From Fibrobacter sp. UBA4297 (GTDB taxonomy: Bacteria; Fibrobacterota; Fibrobacteria; Fibrobacterales; Fibrobacteraceae), in assembly GCF_002394865.1 (NCBI RefSeq), contig NZ_DGUZ01000024.1:22553-86552 (forward strand): 64,000 bases of DNA, in the 5' to 3' direction. The notes below the pieces were generated by a model that did no database searches, had not been told where the DNA came from, and saw nothing but the letters and a program-made list of their open reading frames with translations. The translations under genes and the position numbers were made by a program. This document shows, piece by piece, positions 56,392 through 64,000 of the stretch. The stretch's first letter is position 1, and each line of letters begins with the position of its first letter.

Positions 56392-57681
56392 TTAATTTCT
56401 ACCTTCAATTTTCGCAGCGAGCTCTGCGATGTCTTTATCGGAATGACTAGGATGACGATGCATAATGGAGCGGACGTCTAGCAAAATACCATAGATTTTA
56501 TGGTATGTTTTTGCTTCTGTATTTTTCCAATTGCAATCTGCATATCCGAAATTTTCTATTGGATATTTTGATCCATCGAATGCTGTTGCGTATGGCAGAA
56601 TAAAAGCGTTGTAGATGTCTCCCTTGGGTATATCTTGATTTTCCTCACGCTCAGTTTCTATAAATTCGGCGTATGCGATTTGCTTAACAATGGAACCTGT
56701 TCCGGGTAATCTCTTCGGCTCGCGATTTTCCCCATACTGATAGTATTTAGCGTCTAAAACGAAAATTTTTGCATTTTCCTTTGGAAACAACATTATTGTA
56801 TCGGGACGCAATGCTGTTCTTTTCGTTTCGTTCCATTCTGCATCATTATTATTATCTCCAATATGCCAAGCACAATGCGGATAATATTTTTCTTTTTCAC
56901 GTTTTTCGATGCCAAAAATTTGGTCGATTAGGCTTTCCCAAACATATTCAAAATCATTGGTGCCAAAGCTTGCTTTTCGATTGTCATTCCGTTTGCCCAT
57001 GTAGCAAACGATGTCAAGCATATTCCTAAAAAGTTGGATGTGCTTTTCGTTGAATGTTCTTGAAATTTTATTTTTCAAGATGGCTGCGAACATCTTTGCG
57101 TTAAAAGGTATTGTTGGCTTTTCTGGCCGAAAATATCCGAACAAACATCCTATTTTTTCGTAGCTCTCATAAACGCAATATTTATGAATTTGCGTTATGA
57201 TTTCATTTTCATTGTTGCTCGATCTCTTTGTTATGAAATCGAGATAAACGACCGATTCGTTTGGATATTCACCCGCAATTTGGGGCCGAATCTGTTTAAT
57301 CGTTTTGGACCAATTAATTTTTCCATTCGAGGCCCTTTTGTATGTTGTCTCGTTTTCAATGTAGTAACCGAAGTTCAGAAAATAATTGAAAACGTGAATG
57401 TAGGCATGAATCGGAAATTGAACTTCGTCTTCATTTAATTGACGATTCTGGTCAATACTTTTACTTTCTTTGGAATAGGCTGCAAGAACTGAAATAAGAT
57501 TCAATATATCCTTGCGATATTCTTTTTCGTCATCTATTGGCTTAGAATAACCAAAAGGAAAATACACCTTTAACGATCCGTTGTCATAACGGATACCGAC
57601 GAACTCATCACTTTGTTTGCCTCCGTAGACGCAAACTTCGCTAAGTTTCGGGCGTTCCTGTTTGGGCTGCTGCAGTTCCAT
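56392..57681 (-). CDS. LlaJI-family restriction endonuclease subunit (McrC-like)
   Basis: 429 aa. It matches the R2 subunit of LlaJI-type restriction systems. The C-terminal PD-(D/E)XK core is ALRPDTIMLFPKENAKIFVL followed by DAKYYQYG and the helix TGSIVKQIAYAEFIE. The N-terminal 200 residues mediate DNA or partner contacts. The nuclease is brought to its site by the McrB-like GTPase encoded just upstream; the two genes overlap by 41 nt. Its substrate would be unmethylated DNA protected by the linked methyltransferases. Confidence 0.85.
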   Translation of the reverse strand: MELQQPKQERPKLSEVCVYGGKQSDEFVGIRYDNGSLKVYFPFGYSKPIDDEKEYRKDILNLISVLAAYSKESKSIDQNRQLNEDEVQFPIHAYIHVFNYFLNFGYYIENETTYKRASNGKINWSKTIKQIRPQIAGEYPNESVVYLDFITKRSSNNENEIITQIHKYCVYESYEKIGCLFGYFRPEKPTIPFNAKMFAAILKNKISRTFNEKHIQLFRNMLDIVCYMGKRNDNRKASFGTNDFEYVWESLIDQIFGIEKREKEKYYPHCAWHIGDNNNDAEWNETKRTALRPDTIMLFPKENAKIFVLDAKYYQYGENREPKRLPGTGSIVKQIAYAEFIETEREENQDIPKGDIYNAFILPYATAFDGSKYPIENFGYADCNWKNTEAKTYHKIYGILLDVRSIMHRHPSHSDKDIAELAAKIEGRN

Positions 57682-59248
57682 TTTGCGGGCTTAACTTCGA
57701 AATAGATTCATCCTTAAAAACTTTGAAGCCTTCTTTTTTGAAAATTTTTGTCAGATCTTCAAGAGTCTTTATATCGCCAAAATGTTTCGAACGATCAAAT
57801 TTGAAAGCGTCATCCCAAAGATACTTGAGAACTTTTTCTGCGAAGGCATCGTTGGTAATTTTGGGAGCATCGCCCTCTGCAGCGTTTGTCTCTTTTTTAG
57901 GGGTAATGAACCATCCGCCGAGACGCTTGTCCTCCATGCTAGACAATCCATTCTCTTCAGCCGACTGCATGATGATTTCATTTATTTTTTCGCGGAAATC
58001 GCCCCATTTAACATTTGTATTTCCGATGGGCTGATTGTATTGTTGTTTTTCATCGGCATGAGCATCATCATTTTTCAAATCATTCGAAATCTGCTTCATT
58101 TCCCAACGACGTTGGAAAGCGTTATCAAGCGTGAACACGTTCTGGTCGCTCGTATTCATTGTTGCGTAGATAGAGAGGTTAGGCGGAAGACGAATTCCAC
58201 AATAAGTAGAAAAATGTAGGTCTCTAGATGGAATTTTTATTGCCGATTTTGGAGTTTCGCTTGAATCGCTATCATAATCAACACCCGGCTCTTTTTCGGT
58301 AACACTAGATTCTCCACCTAGCAAAATAAAACCATTCACATCATCATTATTTGTTGAATATTTACTCCAACCTTCTGTATAATTATAATTTTCGTTTTGA
58401 ATTTCTTCATTTGAAGAATGCTCTCCATTCTTATAACGATCCAAAAGTTGGAATATTTCTCCAAAAATAGCAGCCGCGTTTCCACGGTTAATTTCTTCAA
58501 TAATCAGAAAATATGGTTTCGAAGGATTTAAGTATGCTTTTCGAATGATGTTGGCTAAAGGGCCGGGCTTAAATTCGTAATCGATCGAATTTTCTTTTTT
58601 CTTTGGCATTATTTGGCCGACAAAATCTGCATTACAATAATCAGGATGAAATACCGTACGGATAACTTGTTTGTCGTAAGACACCTTTTCAGCAGCTTTT
58701 TTATCGCTGTTATATATTTCAAGAGCTTTTCTTACTTCTTTATCAACTTGGTGACTTTTGCCGCAGCCGGGAACTCCGTAATAGATAACTTGCTGACAGC
58801 TTGTCAAACAATGTTTGGGAGGATTGCTGTTTGGTGTTTCATTCGATTTTTCTTCGGTCAATAACAAGAAATGTCTGTCATTTTCATTTAACAGATTGCT
58901 GAAAACATCATAGTTGTGCGCTCCGACTTTTACTAACTTAACAACGTATGTTACGCCCACTTGCTCTATGTATAGAAGATCCTCCAAATCGATTGTTTCT
59001 GCGTTGTCTCTTAATAACGAGACTATGCCTGAACCAATATAAAAAGATCCATTTGCTCTTTTTATGATGTCGATATCCCTTATTTCATGCGCATTTCTTA
59101 AATGAGCAAATGGGTACGAAATGCGTTCCTGAGTTCCTTTCAAAAAAGCCAAATCAGGATTGAAGAGGAACTTGACGATGTCATGTGTTATGACGATGCC
59201 TTCGGGGGTGCAATCTGCAGCTGCTAATTTTTTTACGTACAAATGCAT
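57641..59248 (-). CDS. McrB-like AAA+ GTPase subunit of restriction system
   Basis: 535 aa. The N-terminal DNA-recognition domain (about 130 residues) is followed by an AAA+ motor with Walker A IYYGVPGCGKSHQVDKEV, Walker B YFLIIEEINRGNAAAIFGEI and the McrB signature IYATMNTSDQNVFTLDNAFQ with the arginine pair RRWEMK. An insertion rich in Asn/Ser/Glu (residues about 270-320) is unusual. It moves along DNA and activates the McrC-like nuclease. It corresponds to R1 of LlaJI-like systems. Confidence 0.9.
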   Translation of the reverse strand: MHLYVKKLAAADCTPEGIVITHDIVKFLFNPDLAFLKGTQERISYPFAHLRNAHEIRDIDIIKRANGSFYIGSGIVSLLRDNAETIDLEDLLYIEQVGVTYVVKLVKVGAHNYDVFSNLLNENDRHFLLLTEEKSNETPNSNPPKHCLTSCQQVIYYGVPGCGKSHQVDKEVRKALEIYNSDKKAAEKVSYDKQVIRTVFHPDYCNADFVGQIMPKKKENSIDYEFKPGPLANIIRKAYLNPSKPYFLIIEEINRGNAAAIFGEIFQLLDRYKNGEHSSNEEIQNENYNYTEGWSKYSTNNDDVNGFILLGGESSVTEKEPGVDYDSDSSETPKSAIKIPSRDLHFSTYCGIRLPPNLSIYATMNTSDQNVFTLDNAFQRRWEMKQISNDLKNDDAHADEKQQYNQPIGNTNVKWGDFREKINEIIMQSAEENGLSSMEDKRLGGWFITPKKETNAAEGDAPKITNDAFAEKVLKYLWDDAFKFDRSKHFGDIKTLEDLTKIFKKEGFKVFKDESISKLSPQNGTAAAQTGTPET

Positions 59249-59251
59249 GAA

Positions 59252-59839
59252 TTACCCGTTAAGAAAATTAAAAAATGCTTTTTTGTCATTCCTGTCTTCG
59301 TAGATGTGGTACTCGGGAATGTTCTGATTATTGGCAGTAACGTTAAAATCAGGACCAATGTGAATAATGCTTGAAAAATCACACAGCATGTTCTTTATTT
59401 CTTTTAAATTTCCCGTCTTTTCACCAAAAAAAGCATTGCAAATATCTTCTAAGTTATGCAAACCATTTCCTTTAGCGGCAACATCGACTATGGCGTACAG
59501 AAGTATTACGGAGTGTCGTATATGGTCAAAGCCCTTTTTGGTATATGGGTTGGGAACATAGTATCTTTTTACCCAATGCCTAAGGTAATTTTGCGCCTCT
59601 TCCTTTGATATGTTGTGGTCAAATCTCGGATGGAAAAAGCCGTCTTCATCAATATACTGCAATCCTAATTGACATGATAATTGATAAGCTGTTCTTAAAT
59701 AAGCTTTGCCCCCTATAGGACAGAGCATCATGTGTGACTTGTATTCATCTTCTGAACAAATCTTCTTAGGTAGCCATGAAACGATTTCTACTAGATTTTC
59801 AGTACTAACCTTTCGCCATTTGCATATCGGATCGCCCAT
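59252..59839 (-). CDS. Hypothetical protein inside the restriction operon
   Basis: 195 aa. It lies between the McrB-like and the methyltransferase genes with gaps of 3 bp on each side, so it belongs to the operon. Helical, with RTAYQLSCQLGLQYIDEDGF, NYLRHWVKRYYVPNPYT and HIRHSVILLYAIVDVAAKGN; parts look like a winged-helix fold. It is not part of the four-gene LlaJI set I know, so it may be a control or specificity factor. Not recognised. Confidence 0.7.
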   Translation of the reverse strand: MGDPICKWRKVSTENLVEIVSWLPKKICSEDEYKSHMMLCPIGGKAYLRTAYQLSCQLGLQYIDEDGFFHPRFDHNISKEEAQNYLRHWVKRYYVPNPYTKKGFDHIRHSVILLYAIVDVAAKGNGLHNLEDICNAFFGEKTGNLKEIKNMLCDFSSIIHIGPDFNVTANNQNIPEYHIYEDRNDKKAFFNFLNG

Positions 59840-59842
59840 AAG

Positions 59843-60706
59843 TTACCCCTCTTTAAGCCAAGATGATATAAGTTGTTGTTCTCTTTTTTCAATTATCTGA
59901 ACCTGTGCGTCATCTAAACGATTTAGCGTCCTGTAATCGGCGCCTAAAATCTTCAATTCTGCATCTGTTAGCAGATCTTCTTCCAATGCAATTTGAATAC
60001 TCCATTGCTCCGCCATAGCGCGTGCTATTCCCGGAAAAGTCTTGCTTCTTAATGTTCTGCGTTCTTCTGGTGTTTTGGCCTTTAATGCTTCGGAATACCA
60101 CTTTGGCTGCGACTTACCACTTTTGAAGAAGACCTTTTCTCCATGATCATTCGTTTCTTTAGATGGGTGTAATGTCCATAAATTTTTTAACCATAGACAT
60201 GTCCCTTTTGAATACGGATCCCCAAATTGATAAGGCTGTATTTTTTGGTCCGGTTTTCTCCATCTATTACTCATGATGCCGACAGGATTTTCTATGGCGA
60301 TTCTCTTTATTTTTGCTTTTGCGAGGCTCATGAAAAATTTTACAGCATCTTCTCGATCCCTTGCACGATTTGGATATTTTGGATGAGGTCGTCTTTTTTC
60401 AACAGGCAGGTCTTTATCTTCAGGATGATAATACCACTGAGCTCCACTAACAGCCAAGTATGTGCATGGGGGGTGCCCAATCATTAGGTCCCAATTACCT
60501 TTAATGACAGCTTCCTCTCCATTTTGTAGAACAAGATTTGTTTTGTTTAAAACTTCCGTTATATCGTGATTAAAGTGCCATTCCGGATGATCTCCACTAC
60601 AATCCAAAAGATCACAACTGTATGCGTTATGGCCCAATTTTCGAAAGGCTTTGCATACAGCTTGGCTTTCTTCACACGCAATAAGGATATTTAAAATCCT
60701 TTTCAT
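59843..60706 (-). CDS. DNA cytosine methyltransferase-like protein (phage type)
   Basis: 287 aa. Class I methyltransferase fold with a poor SAM motif (ILIACEESQAVCKAFR), the catalytic-loop motif DLMIGHPPCTYLAVSG (Pro-Cys as in C5 methyltransferases), an ENP motif (IAIENPVGIMSNRW) and FGDPYSKGTCLWLKNL. It lacks a distinct target-recognition domain. It overlaps the stop of the adjacent Dcm-type gene by one base (TAATG). With that gene it gives the two-methyltransferase layout of LlaJI-like systems, which modify the two strands of an asymmetric site. Confidence 0.75.
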   Translation of the reverse strand: MKRILNILIACEESQAVCKAFRKLGHNAYSCDLLDCSGDHPEWHFNHDITEVLNKTNLVLQNGEEAVIKGNWDLMIGHPPCTYLAVSGAQWYYHPEDKDLPVEKRRPHPKYPNRARDREDAVKFFMSLAKAKIKRIAIENPVGIMSNRWRKPDQKIQPYQFGDPYSKGTCLWLKNLWTLHPSKETNDHGEKVFFKSGKSQPKWYSEALKAKTPEERRTLRSKTFPGIARAMAEQWSIQIALEEDLLTDAELKILGADYRTLNRLDDAQVQIIEKREQQLISSWLKEG

Positions 60707-61965
60707 TATATTTCCCCTCCTTGAACGACTTCTGCCATTGCATTTGCAATGCCCTTTGCAAATAGGACGGGAACTGCGTTTCCAATCATTTTAAAGCAAT
60801 ATGGATTGGATCCGATGAATTTGTAATCAGGTGGAAAAGACTGAAGTAGGGCTGCCTCACGAATTGTGATTGTTCTTAATTGCGCGATATCGGGATGAAT
60901 AAACATGTACCCATCTTTTTGTAGATGCGCAACTATTGTTGGTGATGGTTTATCCCATTCGAGATTCCGATATTTTATATGGTTTGATGTATGGCCTGTT
61001 ATTTTGGTGTAAAAGGCTTTTTTCTCTTCTTGCGAAAAAGAATTCATTCCTTTTGAAAGCCATTCGAAGAAAAGCTTTTGATCTCTTTTCCCATTATATC
61101 GGGGGATATGTAGGTCGATTTTTTTTTCTGTTGTTTGATAATGTGAAATTTTCGATCGACCACTACAGTCGATTTCATCCAAAGGAAAAAATTTGGGCAA
61201 GTTGCCAATTACATCACGTACGGTTTTATGCTTTGATGTTTTTTGATGGTCTAGAGCCTTGTAAAAAGAATCCAAATTTGATGGATTCTTTTTAGGAATA
61301 CCAATGATGATGATTCGATTTCTTTTTTGTGGTACTCCAAAATCTTCTGCGCAATAAATGGAATTCTTTAAATTTTCGGGTCGTCTTATTTCGTATCCGA
61401 TTTTATCGAATGCTTCGTATATTCGCTCTCTGACTGGTTTCCCACCTGGACATGCGCTTAAAAGTCCGGGAACATTTTCGAATACGAAAAATTTTGGCTT
61501 ATAATGGTCGACTATTTTAACGAAACTTTCAAAGAGGTAGTTTCTATAGTCGTTTTTCATCCCTGTTGGGGACTGAGCTCTTCCTGCGATTGAATATGCT
61601 TGACAAGGAGGTCCTCCAATAATGCAATCAACCTGATTTTTGCCAATAAGTCCGTCTAATCCTTTTTCGACAATTAAAGGATCGTTCTCTTTTGCATAGA
61701 GATTTTTTGTTGATTCTTGCCAATTGCCGTAGAAAAGCTCTTCGGTTTTTTGAACATCAAATTTTATGACACGTTTTAGAGAATCTTCTTTTGTGTGATT
61801 CCATTTTTCAACGAGTCGTGAACGTAAAGTGTTCACCATTGGGCTTTCCCATTCTACATGGGCAAGGCCTTCATATTTCCCTGTTGCAAGGAATCCTTCA
61901 CTGAGACCGCCACATCCAGCAAATAGGTCTATGAAAGTAATTTTCTTATGGACTTTTTGTCCCAT
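60706..61965 (-). CDS. DNA (cytosine-5) methyltransferase
   Basis: 419 aa. It has all main C5-methyltransferase motifs. Motif I is TFIDLFAGCGGLSEGF, IV is IGGPPCQAYSIAGRA (catalytic Cys), VI is FVFENVPGLL and VIII is VPQKRNRIIIIG. A recognition region of about 120 residues follows, with motif IX RTITIREAALLQSFP and motif X MIGNAVPVLFAKGIA. It is the first gene of the restriction-modification operon. The start codon overlaps a perfect inverted repeat and has no visible Shine-Dalgarno sequence, which suggests special control of the modification gene. Confidence 0.93.
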   Translation of the reverse strand: MGQKVHKKITFIDLFAGCGGLSEGFLATGKYEGLAHVEWESPMVNTLRSRLVEKWNHTKEDSLKRVIKFDVQKTEELFYGNWQESTKNLYAKENDPLIVEKGLDGLIGKNQVDCIIGGPPCQAYSIAGRAQSPTGMKNDYRNYLFESFVKIVDHYKPKFFVFENVPGLLSACPGGKPVRERIYEAFDKIGYEIRRPENLKNSIYCAEDFGVPQKRNRIIIIGIPKKNPSNLDSFYKALDHQKTSKHKTVRDVIGNLPKFFPLDEIDCSGRSKISHYQTTEKKIDLHIPRYNGKRDQKLFFEWLSKGMNSFSQEEKKAFYTKITGHTSNHIKYRNLEWDKPSPTIVAHLQKDGYMFIHPDIAQLRTITIREAALLQSFPPDYKFIGSNPYCFKMIGNAVPVLFAKGIANAMAEVVQGGEI

Positions 61966-61982
61966 TTAAACGTTCGTTTAAA
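61965..61982. promoter_or_regulatory. Inverted repeat overlapping the methyltransferase start codon
   Basis: TTTAAACG-TT-CGTTTAAA, 8-bp arms with a 2-nt centre. On the minus strand its end forms the start of the ATG of the C5 methyltransferase. A repressor or the methyltransferase itself could bind here. Confidence 0.6.
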
Positions 61983-62024
61983 CGGAACACTTGCGAAAAA
62001 AATGCAGAAAAAAGATGAATCCAG

Positions 62025-62053
62025 TTGACAAGAAAAATTTGTTTGGCTATATT
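62025..62053 (+). promoter_or_regulatory. sigma-70-type promoter of the Rpn-like gene
   Basis: TTGACA (62025-62030), 17 nt, TATATT (62048-62053). Confidence 0.8.
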
Positions 62054-62133
62054 ATGTAGTGCACGTGTGTGCATGTTGTATTTTCAACTTAACGCCTCGT
62101 AGTTTTTGCTTGTCCGCGAGGAAGGAGATAAAG

Positions 62134-63042
62134 ATGAATAAGACGCAATATCGTCTGATGGCGCAAGATGTCAAAGAGAACAGGGCCAATCTTGCCAAAT
62201 ACCGAAAAATCTTCAAATACGCCTATCCATTCGGAGATAAAGTCTTTAAACGCTTGATGATAAATCAGGTTAAACCGGAGCGATTCATTGCGTTCTTGAA
62301 CGCAATGATGGGACTGGAAGGAGACCGACGCATAAAAGATTTCTCATTCCGCATACAGGAAATGCCTGCATTACCTTCACAAAAGAAACCCATATTCGAC
62401 ATTGTTGGAACAAATCAAGCTGGAGAACCCATTTTGGTTGAAGTTCAACAAAATGCTAGCCAACTTTTTATCGATCGACTTTTCTATTATGTATCCCGCG
62501 CTATCTCTACGCTGGTTCCCGAAGGTAGCCGATACAGGCTACCTCATGTGTATGTATTGTCTATTCTGACAGAAGACTTATTCAATAACGAACCGGATAC
62601 TTATTTTCACCATGTTAACCTTTCGAAAAATGGTCGCCCATTCTATGACAAGTTTGACGGATTCCTTGTCGAGGTGGACAAGTTCTGCAAGATAGACGCT
62701 CGATTGCCCCTGCCGAATCGCGAACAGAGCGAACGAGCCGACATGCTCCGCTTTTTCAACGAACTTATGGAAGAAAAGCCCTTTTCACCGCAGTATTTGC
62801 AAAATGACCTATACGCAAAGTTCATAAAAGATGTATCTTTAGAGAAGATTGAAGACGAACTGCTTCTTAGGGAGGTAGACGAGATGACTGACATTAAATA
62901 CGAAAAGGAAAGCTCTTTTTTGGACGGAATGGACGCCAAGGCTCGTGAAATGGCAAGAAAAATGCTTGCCGAAGGTGATTCCGTTGAAAAGGTTGCTAGG
63001 ATTTCGCAACTTTCTGAGGCAGAGGTTGCCGCACTGAAATAG
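62134..63042 (+). CDS. Rpn-family PD-(D/E)XK nuclease / transposase-like protein
   Basis: 302 aa from ATG 62134 (GAAGGAGATAAAG before it); the upstream 25 codons lie in the leader. Nuclease core IFDIVGTNQAGEPILVEVQQ with the Asp...Glu-x-Gln arrangement, followed by DRLFYYVSRAISTL and YVLSILTEDLF, typical of the Rpn/PDDEXK-transposase family. The C-terminal helix DGMDAKAREMARKMLAEGDS and the tail EKVARISQLSEAEVAAL are the usual repeat-type ending. Such proteins promote recombination and are often present in many near-identical copies per genome. Good promoter upstream, terminator downstream. Confidence 0.88.
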   Translation: MNKTQYRLMAQDVKENRANLAKYRKIFKYAYPFGDKVFKRLMINQVKPERFIAFLNAMMGLEGDRRIKDFSFRIQEMPALPSQKKPIFDIVGTNQAGEPILVEVQQNASQLFIDRLFYYVSRAISTLVPEGSRYRLPHVYVLSILTEDLFNNEPDTYFHHVNLSKNGRPFYDKFDGFLVEVDKFCKIDARLPLPNREQSERADMLRFFNELMEEKPFSPQYLQNDLYAKFIKDVSLEKIEDELLLREVDEMTDIKYEKESSFLDGMDAKAREMARKMLAEGDSVEKVARISQLSEAEVAALK

Positions 63043-63065
63043 CGTAAAAGAAGGTGTTTTTTCCC

Positions 63066-63099
63066 AAAAACCGGTTCAAAGAGACCGGTTTTTCTTTTC
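63066..63099 (+). terminator. Rho-independent terminator of the Rpn-like gene
   Basis: Stem AACCGGT/ACCGGTT (63069-63090), flanked by AAA and TTTTTCTTTTC. Confidence 0.85.
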
Positions 63100-63182
63100 T
63101 TGATGAAAATATTGTCACTAGAATGACAGTATTTTTATTTATTTTTGTGTTCAAAGAAAAGGAACGTTATCTAGGAACACTT

Positions 63183-64000
63183 ATGGAACTTTCTCAGCAG
63201 CCGCAATTTATATCAAACGCGCCAGGAAATACAATGCAAGCATTTCTTGAAAACGAACTTTCAAAATGCGACAGATTTATCATCAGCGTTGCATTTATAT
63301 CCAAAAGCGGTTTAGCATCATTAAAGCAAACATTGCTAGAACTTGAAAATCGAGGAATTCCAGGTAAAATTCTTACAACGGACTATCTTACATTTACAGA
63401 ACCCGCTGCACTCAAGTCTCTTTGCAAATACAAAAATGTTGAAGTCAAACTATTCCGTTGTGACAATAATATAAAAGGATTTCACACAAAAGGGTATTTA
63501 TTTTTTAAAGAAAAAATTGTAAGCATAACCATTGGTAGTTCCAATCTTACAGGTAATGCACTTGCAATTAATAAAGAATGGAACACATGTTATTCTGTCA
63601 AAGATGACGCTTCGCTATTTAAAGATGTTATCGAAGATTTTGATTCTCTTTGGAACAGCACTAATGCATTTAACGTTACAAACGAAATTTTAGATGAATA
63701 CACACAAGTCTATCTCGAAAAAAAACGAATAGACCGAGAAATACAACGTCAAAAGATTGAATTAAAAAAGAACTCAGTTTTACAAAAGTCGAAAATTGTA
63801 AAGTTCGAACAAATTTTACTCGAACCCAATTCCATGCAATTAGAATTTGTTCAGAAGTTAAACGAAATACGATCAATGGGAGAGCATCGCGCTTTATTGA
63901 TTTCTGCAACAGGAACTGGAAAAACTTACGCATCAGCATTCGCCTTAAGAGAAATAAATCCAAAACGAGCTCTATTCCTAGCCCATCGCGAACAAATTTT
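63183..64000 (+). CDS. PLD-nuclease/helicase fusion, N-terminal part (cut by window edge)
   Basis: 272 codons from ATG 63183 (AGGA 7 nt before). Residues 1-165 are a phospholipase-D-like nuclease domain with the HxK motif FHTKGYLFF and the following IGSSNLTGNAL. A charged helix (residues 180-210) leads into a superfamily 2 helicase/translocase with Walker A LISATGTGKTYASAF and motif Ia RALFLAHREQI, where the window ends. Proteins with this order are frequent in defence islands, acting on foreign DNA. The gene is complete only beyond the window. Confidence 0.88.
   Translation, partial: MELSQQPQFISNAPGNTMQAFLENELSKCDRFIISVAFISKSGLASLKQTLLELENRGIPGKILTTDYLTFTEPAALKSLCKYKNVEVKLFRCDNNIKGFHTKGYLFFKEKIVSITIGSSNLTGNALAINKEWNTCYSVKDDASLFKDVIEDFDSLWNSTNAFNVTNEILDEYTQVYLEKKRIDREIQRQKIELKKNSVLQKSKIVKFEQILLEPNSMQLEFVQKLNEIRSMGEHRALLISATGTGKTYASAFALREINPKRALFLAHREQI

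Overview
The window reads as a chromosomal segment of a Fibrobacter species (Fibrobacterota, anaerobic gut fibre degraders). This rests on a lipoprotein with the F. succinogenes paralogous (FISUMP) domain, a kinase-like protein of the Fibrobacter paralogous family TIGR02172, several secreted proteins with poly-serine linkers, and a secreted protease with a C-terminal sorting-type tail. No tRNA, rRNA or CRISPR array was found.  Layout. 1-5 kb (minus strand): 5' part of purF, a glnK-amt ammonium operon behind a consensus sigma-54 promoter, and pyrG with a structured leader. 5-10 kb: DNA repair and hydrolase genes, an AlbA-type regulator, a divergent sigma-like protein and a membrane protein. 10.7-12.4 kb: rpsB-tsf. 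12.4-27.9 kb: accessory block with small secreted or membrane proteins, another AlbA-type regulator, a large candidate structured RNA, a collagen-like FISUMP lipoprotein, an etfB-etfA-acyl-CoA dehydrogenase operon, REP-like repeats, a HAD lipoprotein and an M6-type protease. 27.9 kb: pyrH. 28.7-42.2 kb: the most unusual block, a nitrogenase-like system. 42.4-49.0 kb: frr-uppS-cdsA, two lipoproteins, dxr. 49-51 kb: a small secreted protein and an NhaC-type antiporter. 51-64 kb: defence-type island with an AlbA-type protein, two DUF1016/YhcG nucleases behind duplicated promoter regions, an ORF6N protein, a LlaJI-like restriction-modification operon, an Rpn-type nuclease and a PLD-helicase cut by the window end.  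The conserved order rpsB-tsf-pyrH-frr-uppS-cdsA-dxr is intact and all on the plus strand, but it is split by three accessory insertions.  The nitrogenase-like block. A NifH-like iron protein is divergent from an operon encoding a NifB-type radical SAM protein, a free-standing NifX-like protein, and NifD-like and NifK-like subunits. Both subunits keep their three P-cluster cysteines. The NifD-like protein keeps a cysteine in the cofactor-ligand position but not the two histidines needed in true nitrogenase. Around these lie a PatB-type C-S lyase, an acetyltransferase, an outer-membrane barrel, two similar binding proteins with an ABC permease and ATPase of the sulfonate/taurine/nitrate type, and a cysteine synthase. 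There is no nifEN, nifV or nifUS here and no sigma-54 promoter on this operon, although glnK-amt in the same window has one. My inference is a sulfur-salvage reductase of the group IV nitrogenase-like kind, comparable to methylthio-alkane reductase. The substrate cannot be read from sequence.
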